DNA of 64,000 nt. Origin: an uncultured Akkermansia sp. GTDB taxonomy: Bacteria > Verrucomicrobiota > Verrucomicrobiia > Verrucomicrobiales > Akkermansiaceae. Location: NCBI GenBank assembly GCA_947628035.1, contig CANQYL010000001.1, positions 19,465 through 83,464 of the forward strand, written 5' to 3'. The translations under genes were made by a program, and so were the position numbers. A model generated the notes under the pieces. It was given only the letters and a program-made list of their open reading frames with translations, searched no databases and was not told the origin of the DNA. Shown piece by piece: positions 59,294 through 64,000 of the stretch (within the stretch, counting starts at the first letter, position 1; every line of letters starts with the position of its first letter).

Positions 59294-59353
59294 AATAAAT
59301 CTCGCGCTCATACCGTCCGGGTGAGGACATCCCTCCCGCACAGACTGCTCCGC

Positions 59354-59382
59354 ATTCTAGCAAATATCAACCCGTTTGAAAA
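59354..59382 (-). promoter_or_regulatory. Candidate sigma70 promoter of ilvB
   Basis: On the - strand: TTTTCA (59,382-59,377), 17 nt, TAGAAT (59,359-59,354). It is 12 nt from the in-frame GTG at 59,341, or about 42-60 nt from the ATG candidates. Confidence 0.45.
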
Positions 59383-59476
59383 GCCTAGATTTCAGTTTGA
59401 ATTTTGTACACTCACATCCGTCCCAAGAAAAAGCGCTCCCAATACGCGGTTATCGACAGACGATGCAACACAATTC

Positions 59477-59700
59477 ATTTACGATTTGCAATTTACGATT
59501 TGGAAATAATGCGCGCCGGAAGCGCGGGATATGCAATGCGCAAGCATTGGTGGTGGGAGAAATCATGAGTGGTTTCTGGTTAGAAAGGCTGTGTTCACGC
59601 CATGCCGTCTTGACTCACCGCCGCCCCATCGGCGGTTGCTTCGGAGTCGCCTCACGACTCCTCATCCCTTCGGGCAAAAGCTGCGATTCTGTCCAATCCA
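59477..59700. repeat. Diverged family A copy followed by an inverted family B copy
   Basis: 59,477-59,600: ATTTACGATTT, AATTTACGATTTGG, GCGCGGGATATGCAATGCGC, GGTTAGAAAGG. 59,610-59,695: family B on the - strand, with CCGCCG/CGGCGG and GGAGTCG/CGACTCC stems, CCCTTCGGGCAAAAGC and TGTCCAAT. No gene is supported. Confidence 0.65.
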
Positions 59701-59991
59701 CCTCCGATCCCTCGGGGGCTTTGCCGATTTACTTCCTTCATCCAGAGGAAACGCATGGGGAAGGGGTCGAATGAGCCCGGCGAAGTTTTATGGGGACACG
59801 TGTGACGTACAGCATCCCGTCTGCAGAAAAACTCAACGCATGATACCGAGGAACAATCAGGGCAAAACTGATGTGGCAGCAAAAAATCTCATTCCTGAGG
59901 TCTGTCCGTTCAAAAAGGTTGCGGCTCGAACCGGGAGACGCCATCGCCGTGAGTCATTCAGCTTCGCTTATGTATGCGGATTCCCGCGGGG
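59701..59991. other. Intergenic DNA without a recognisable gene
   Basis: Short open frames here have no recognisable motif, and no tRNA or terminator was seen. The piece at about 59,998-60,040 (CCCCATTGAGGGAGAGGTTG) resembles a low-complexity intergenic repeat and runs into the end of lpxK. Confidence 0.4.
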
Positions 59992-61188
59992 CTACAGCAC
60001 ATTGCCCCATTGAGGGAGAGGTTGGGGGAGGGAGAGAGCACATATATTATCAATGAGGCGTTGCCATTCCTTCTCCCCTTGGAGGATTTCAATGCGGATG
60101 TGTAAAAAGAAGATCGGTACGTCCATTTCGTCCGGTTTGAGGAAGCGAACAGCATCCTTCTCTGTGGTCACGATGAGGTCGATGGCTCTGTCCGCACAGC
60201 GCTGCACAAACATGTCCATCTCAGTTTGATCGAACCAGTGGTGGTCCGGATAACGTCTGCGGATTTCAATGTGTGCTCCTTGATCTTCCACCAGCTTTTC
60301 AAAGCTCTCCGGTCGTGCTATCCCGCTCAGACAGGCCACATATTTGCCGCGCAAAGCCTCCAAAGGCATCTTCTCCCCCGTGAACACATTTTCTAAGTAG
60401 TCCGGTGTGTGATTCGTCACGATGATGTCCGCGAGCTTGTTGTATTTTCGTATCGTTGCTATCAGCTCGTCCTGCGGCTTACCCTCGCTCTTGGTGAGGA
60501 TGATGTAACTAGCTCTCGCCAGACTCTTCCGCGGCTCCCTCATTGTCCCGCGAGGCAGGAGCGCTCCCGTCCCGAAGGGAAAGCCGCAATCCACCAGCAC
60601 GATGTCCACCTCATGACGCAATTTGAGATATTGCATCCCGTCATCTAATATCAACGTGTTGCACCCCAACTGCTCAATGGCGAAGATACCGCTCTTGACC
60701 CGATCTTTGTCCACCAATACCGCTACACCATCCAGATTGCGAGCCAGCATGTAAGGTTCGTCTCCGGCATAGAGGGGAGACAGATACCTCGCTTTTCCAT
60801 CGCTCGCTATCTTCGGAATATTTTTGATGCGCTTTCCCTGTGCGTTGTGCCACTGTTGCGGCATCGGCAAATCAGCGCTCTTGTAGCCCCGTGTCAGGAT
60901 GGCGCATTTCCGTCCCCGCGCCGCCAAAGTGCGCGCAAGCAGCTCAACCACGGGTGTCTTCCCTGTGCCACCGGCTGTGATGTTCCCAACACTCACCACA
61001 AACGTCCCCAGGTAGTGCACCGTGCGTAGACGACGTCTGAACAGGAAGAGTCGGACCTTCACGATGAGATAAAACACAAAGGAACCCATCCGTAATATGC
61101 AACGCATCAGCCACGCCCGGAACCCATGCGCCCGGTTAAAGATGACATCCGTCCCCCACTCCTCCAGCTCGTCCATGCGCGACTTCAT
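59992..61188 (-). CDS. lpxK: Tetraacyldisaccharide 4'-kinase (lipid A synthesis)
   Basis: 398 residues from ATG 61,188. An N-terminal hydrophobic segment (about residues 31-48) is followed by the Walker A of LpxK, SVGNITAGGTGKTP (66-79). Then come ILTRGYKS, AGDEPYMLA, LILDDGMQYLKLRHEVDIVLVD (Walker B region), GALLPRGTMREP and TTEKDAVR. It phosphorylates the 4' position of the lipid A disaccharide at the inner membrane, so the cell makes lipopolysaccharide. The start is set by a consensus promoter whose -10 box covers the codons of the more upstream in-frame ATGs (61,200-61,209). It is longer than the E. coli enzyme, and its last ~12 residues (LPQPLPQWGNVL) come from a low-complexity intergenic repeat. 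Confidence 0.92.
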   Translation of the reverse strand: MKSRMDELEEWGTDVIFNRAHGFRAWLMRCILRMGSFVFYLIVKVRLFLFRRRLRTVHYLGTFVVSVGNITAGGTGKTPVVELLARTLAARGRKCAILTRGYKSADLPMPQQWHNAQGKRIKNIPKIASDGKARYLSPLYAGDEPYMLARNLDGVAVLVDKDRVKSGIFAIEQLGCNTLILDDGMQYLKLRHEVDIVLVDCGFPFGTGALLPRGTMREPRKSLARASYIILTKSEGKPQDELIATIRKYNKLADIIVTNHTPDYLENVFTGEKMPLEALRGKYVACLSGIARPESFEKLVEDQGAHIEIRRRYPDHHWFDQTEMDMFVQRCADRAIDLIVTTEKDAVRFLKPDEMDVPIFFLHIRIEILQGEKEWQRLIDNICALSLPQPLPQWGNVL

Positions 61189-61198
61189 GCCGTCCCCC

Positions 61199-61227
61199 AT
61201 CATACCCATTCATCCCCTGTCTGTCAA
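61199..61227 (-). promoter_or_regulatory. Near-consensus sigma70 promoter of lpxK
   Basis: On the - strand: TTGACA (61,227-61,222), 17 nt, TATGAT (61,204-61,199). Transcription should begin near 61,192, 3-5 nt before the ATG at 61,188. It overlaps the ATG candidates 61,200-61,209, arguing against them. Confidence 0.8.
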
Positions 61228-61259
61228 GGAATTCGCACGCCGTCCAGGGCAAACGCATT

Positions 61260-61570
61260 AGAAATGCGTTTGCCTATTTACGATTTACGATATGGGGAGT
61301 TCGGCGGCTACGCCGCGAATTTGGCGAACGAGAAGACTTCTTGAGATCCGTCATCATGATGACCGTTAGTTGTCACGATTTTTGATAGGCGTCAACGATG
61401 ATATCAAGCAATAAGGGCATTCTCTCCGTTGATGAGCTTCTCTCAAATGCGTTTACCCTGCACGCCGTCGGCGCGGGATATTCGATGTGGACGCATCAGT
61501 GGTGGATTCAATCATGGGCTGTTGCTGTTAAGTCATGCCGTCTTATCGGCTTTGCAACATCGTCCATGGC
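61260..61570. repeat. Diverged family A copies between lpxK and glnN
   Basis: 61,272-61,345: ATTTACGATTTACGATATGG, GGCGGCTACGCCGC and AATTTGGCGAACGAGAAG. 61,465-61,567 is a weaker copy similar to 59,515-59,605: GCGCGGGATATTCGATG, AGTGGTGGATTCAATCATG, CATGCCGTCTT, ending in CATCGTCCATGG. The open frame 61,398-61,688 is made of this material and is not considered a gene. Confidence 0.55.
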
Positions 61571-61589
61571 TCGATTGATGCAAAAAACA

Positions 61590-61641
61590 ACAAAAATGTT
61601 AAACATATTTGTAAAAAATGTCGGCAGATTAACAAAAATGT
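61590..61641 (+). promoter_or_regulatory. Candidate activator site upstream of the glnN sigma54 promoter
   Basis: ACAAAAATGT (61,590-61,599), TAA, ACATATTTGT (61,603-61,612) form a 23-bp dyad with one mismatch. The half-site AACAAAAATGT recurs at 61,631-61,641, exactly 42 bp after 61,589, or four helical turns. This lies about 105-160 bp upstream of the expected transcription start, the usual distance for sigma54 enhancer-binding proteins. The sequence is not the enterobacterial NtrC box. Confidence 0.5.
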
Positions 61642-61720
61642 ACAATTATAGGAAGCAAGATCTCTCGGGGAGAAAAATAAATGACTGATAGATAAGGGAG
61701 GTTGAGTAATTTTTCAGGAT

Positions 61721-61736
61721 TGGCACGGTATTTGCT
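61721..61736 (+). promoter_or_regulatory. Full-consensus sigma54 (-24/-12) promoter of glnN
   Basis: TGGCACG (61,721-61,727), four bases, TTGCT (61,732-61,736). GG (61,722-61,723) and GC (61,734-61,735) are separated by 10 bases, as RpoN requires. Transcription is expected near 61,747. This implies activation by an AAA+ enhancer-binding protein under nitrogen limitation. Confidence 0.85.
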
Positions 61737-61807
61737 GGTATGGAGATAGAGGGAGAACTCCGGAAGGAGTGAAAACTTTATCAACGAACGAACAAACAAA
61801 AATAGCC

Positions 61808-63913
61808 ATGGCAAACGAAGCGACAATCGGGGCAGAGGAGAAGCTTTCCGCGATGTACGGGAGCGACACCTTTGGGATCAAGACGATGGAGAAATACCTC
61901 TCCAAGAGTGCCTTTAAGAAGATGCTTGTCACTGTTCAACGCGGGGGCAAGTTGGACATGAGCATAGCGGATGAGGTGGCGCAGGCGATGAAGGTGTGGG
62001 CACTGTCGAAGGGAGCGACGCACTACACGCATTGGTTCCAACCGCTTTCGGATGCGACGGCGGAGAAGCACGACTCTTTTGTGGAGCCGGATGGCAAGGG
62101 CGGCATGATATGTGAGTTTACGGGTAAGAACCTGATTCAGGCGGAGCCGGATGCGTCGTCTTTCCCTTCCGGCGGCATACGCGCCACCTTTGAGGCTCGT
62201 GGTTACACGGCGTGGGACCCGACCTCTCCCGCCTTCATCAAACGCACGGAACACACCGCGACGTTGTGCATTCCCACGGCATTTTGTTCGTACACGGGCG
62301 AGGCGTTGGACAAGAAAACACCGTTGTTGAGGTCGATGGTAGCCGTATCGAAACACGCCGCGCGCGTGTTGCGTTGCTTCGGCGTGGAGCCCAGTTGTGT
62401 CGAGAGTAACCTCGGTGCCGAGCAGGAGTACTTCCTCATTGACCGCAACCTGTACTTGCAGAGACCGGATTTGATTGAGACCGGGCGCACTTTGTTCGGA
62501 TGTTTGCCGCCCAAGCACCAGCAGATGGAAGATCACTATTTCGGTTCCATCAAAGAGCGTGTGTTGGAATTTATGAACTCCGTGGATCAGGCACTCTGGG
62601 CACTGGGCGTACCGGCCAAGACTCGACACAATGAAGTGGCGCCGGCGCAGTTTGAGATTGCCCCGCTCTACGAAGCGAGTAACGTGGCGGTGGATCACAA
62701 CGTGATGATCATGGATGTTCTGCAGAGGCAGGCTCTCAAGTTCAATCTCGTTTGTCTGCTGCACGAAAAACCGTACGCCAGCGTCAACGGTTCCGGCAAG
62801 CACAACAACTGGTCGCTCGGAACCCCGGAGTTGGGCTCGCTCTTTTCGCCGGGCAAGACACCGCACAGCAACCTCCTCTTCCTCACTTTTCTCGCATGCG
62901 TGATCCAGGGTGTGGATAAGCACGCCGATCTCCTGCGAGCCTCCATCTCCAAAGCCGGAAACGATCACCGTCTCGGGGCCAACGAAGCGCCGCCGGCTAT
63001 CATCTCCATTTTCCTCGGTGATCAGTTGGCCGATATCATCGAACAGATCAAGGCGGGCGGAGCCAAGAGCTCCGCGACCAAGACCACCATGGAACTCGGC
63101 GTCGACGTGCTGCCTACCTTGCCGAAAGACACGACCGACCGCAACCGCACCTCGCCTTTCGCCTTTACCGGAAACAAGTTTGAGTTCCGTGCCGTCGGGT
63201 CATCGCAGACCTGCGCCTGGCCCATGGCTGTGCTCAACACCATCGTTGCCGAGGCGCTGGATGAGGTCGCTACCAAGCTGGAGCCGGTGGTCGGCAAGAA
63301 GAACTTCAATTCTGTGGTCAGTTCCCTCATCAAGAAGATGATCATCGAGCACGACCGCATCATCTTTAACGGCAACGGCTATTCCCAGGAGTGGATTGAG
63401 GAGGCGGAACGGCGCGGACTGCCCCATCTCAAGACCACCCCGGAAGCCCTCGAGGTCCTTTCGCGTCCGGATACCATCAAGCTCATGAAGAAGTACGGTA
63501 TCCTCTCCAAGGCGGAGCTGTTAGCTCGCAAGGAGGTTCAGGTCGAGAGCTACCTCAAACTCATCCACATCGAAGCCAAGACCTGTTTGAACATGCTTCA
63601 AACCATTTACCTGCCGGCTGTCGCCGGACAGATGACAGAAATCTGCGGAACGGTAGCCTCCATCAAGGCTGCCGGTCTCAAGGCCGGTCTCAAGGCCGCA
63701 GAGGAGCAGGCTAACGCCGTGGGCAAACTCTACGACGAGTTGCCCGGCAAGGTGCAGGCCCTCCAAGCTGCCATCGATAAGGGTTGCCCCGTGTGCATGA
63801 AAGAAGCTATGGAGTCAGCCCGCGAAACCGTTGATGCCCTCGAAGCCATCGTGGATGCCGACCTCTGGCCGGTTCCCACCTACGCTCAGATGCTCAACAT
63901 CCACAGCAAATAA
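61808..63913 (+). CDS. glnN: Type III glutamine synthetase
   Basis: 701 residues from ATG 61,808, the ~700-730 length of GlnN rather than ~470 for GlnA. Family blocks: ATHYTHWFQPLSDATAEKHDSF, EPDASSFPSGGIRATFEARGYTAWDPTSPAF, LCIPTAFCSYTGEALDKKTPLL, LGAEQEYFLID, QMEDHYFGSI, KTRHNEVAPAQFEIAPLYE, VNGSGKHNNWSLGTP, GNDHRLGANEAPPAIISIFLG and RTSPFAFTGNKFEFRAVGSSQ. It makes glutamine from glutamate, ammonia and ATP as a double-ring dodecamer. A GTG at 61,769 (714 residues) is the alternative start, but AAGGAG abuts it too closely to act as its ribosome binding site; ATG 61,808 sits in an A-rich context without Shine-Dalgarno. A sigma54 promoter precedes the gene and a strong terminator follows it. 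Confidence 0.95.
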   Translation: MANEATIGAEEKLSAMYGSDTFGIKTMEKYLSKSAFKKMLVTVQRGGKLDMSIADEVAQAMKVWALSKGATHYTHWFQPLSDATAEKHDSFVEPDGKGGMICEFTGKNLIQAEPDASSFPSGGIRATFEARGYTAWDPTSPAFIKRTEHTATLCIPTAFCSYTGEALDKKTPLLRSMVAVSKHAARVLRCFGVEPSCVESNLGAEQEYFLIDRNLYLQRPDLIETGRTLFGCLPPKHQQMEDHYFGSIKERVLEFMNSVDQALWALGVPAKTRHNEVAPAQFEIAPLYEASNVAVDHNVMIMDVLQRQALKFNLVCLLHEKPYASVNGSGKHNNWSLGTPELGSLFSPGKTPHSNLLFLTFLACVIQGVDKHADLLRASISKAGNDHRLGANEAPPAIISIFLGDQLADIIEQIKAGGAKSSATKTTMELGVDVLPTLPKDTTDRNRTSPFAFTGNKFEFRAVGSSQTCAWPMAVLNTIVAEALDEVATKLEPVVGKKNFNSVVSSLIKKMIIEHDRIIFNGNGYSQEWIEEAERRGLPHLKTTPEALEVLSRPDTIKLMKKYGILSKAELLARKEVQVESYLKLIHIEAKTCLNMLQTIYLPAVAGQMTEICGTVASIKAAGLKAGLKAAEEQANAVGKLYDELPGKVQALQAAIDKGCPVCMKEAMESARETVDALEAIVDADLWPVPTYAQMLNIHSK

Positions 63914-63937
63914 TCTGAAATGCGAGTATTTCTCGCT

Positions 63938-63974
63938 ACCGGCAGCTCCGAGTGGGGCTGCCGGTTTGTCTTTA
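63938..63974 (+). terminator. Rho-independent terminator of glnN
   Basis: ACCGGCAGCTCC pairs over 12 bp (one G-T pair) with GGGGCTGCCGGT around the loop GAGT, then TTGTCTTTAT. It lies 25 nt after the glnN stop. Nothing further is identifiable in the last 26 bases of the window. Confidence 0.88.
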
Positions 63975-64000
63975 TGCCTCCTCACAGTCCGCGTCGGTAC

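Noticed and set aside
59700-59991. tRNA or small RNA gene between ilvB and lpxK
   Set aside because: The segment near 59,920 (GGCTCGAACCGGGAG) slightly resembles a T-arm, but no cloverleaf or matching acceptor stem could be formed.
44058-61570. CRISPR array among the intergenic repeats
   Set aside because: Repeats are dispersed, of unequal spacing and orientation, with no regular spacers and no cas genes in the window.
61398-61688. 96-codon open frame upstream of glnN
   Set aside because: It is built from diverged repeat sequence and runs through the candidate activator sites; no family features.

Overview
The window looks like the chromosome of a Gram-negative member of the PVC group, most likely a Verrucomicrobiota bacterium. 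The reasons are a lipid A kinase (lpxK), a type III glutamine synthetase (glnN), an extremely long autotransporter built from 'autotransporter-associated' beta-strand repeats, and weak Shine-Dalgarno use. No rRNA or tRNA gene was seen, so this placement is inference from gene content.

Layout. Positions 1-44,073 are the 3' part of one uninterrupted gene on the + strand. Its 14,690 codons inside the window still lack the start. It encodes a giant secreted adhesin: about 14 passenger-like modules separated by Trp-rich seams, a central domain of a different kind (about 30.1-32.6 kb), and a C-terminal outer-membrane barrel ending in Phe. Several internal duplications are visible, including a 339-bp tandem repeat. 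Positions 44.07-49.45 kb are an accessory strip rich in interspersed repeats. It holds a frameshifted AlbA_2/HATPase_c_4 gene, the remnant of a second copy's 3' end, a type IV AbiEi/AbiEii toxin-antitoxin pair, and tatA. From 49.45 kb onward the content is core: a class A penicillin-binding protein and rimO (both -), then a secreted protein of unknown function, rnhB, yraN and eno (+), then a frameshifted ilvB and lpxK (both -), and glnN (+) with a strong terminator at the right edge.

Regulation. Seven genes have a sigma70-type -35/-10 pair whose -10 box ends only 6-12 nt before the likely start codon, which predicts leaderless or near-leaderless mRNAs. glnN instead has a full-consensus sigma54 promoter with a candidate activator dyad upstream, which fits nitrogen control.

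Repeats. Two interspersed intergenic families occur. Family A carries a G-run that is 3, 5, 19 or 20 long in different copies. Family B has a hairpin whose stem sequence changes between copies while pairing is kept. One family A-like piece appears to have inserted exactly at the stop codon of the giant gene, duplicating 16 bp and separating the gene from its terminator-like hairpin.
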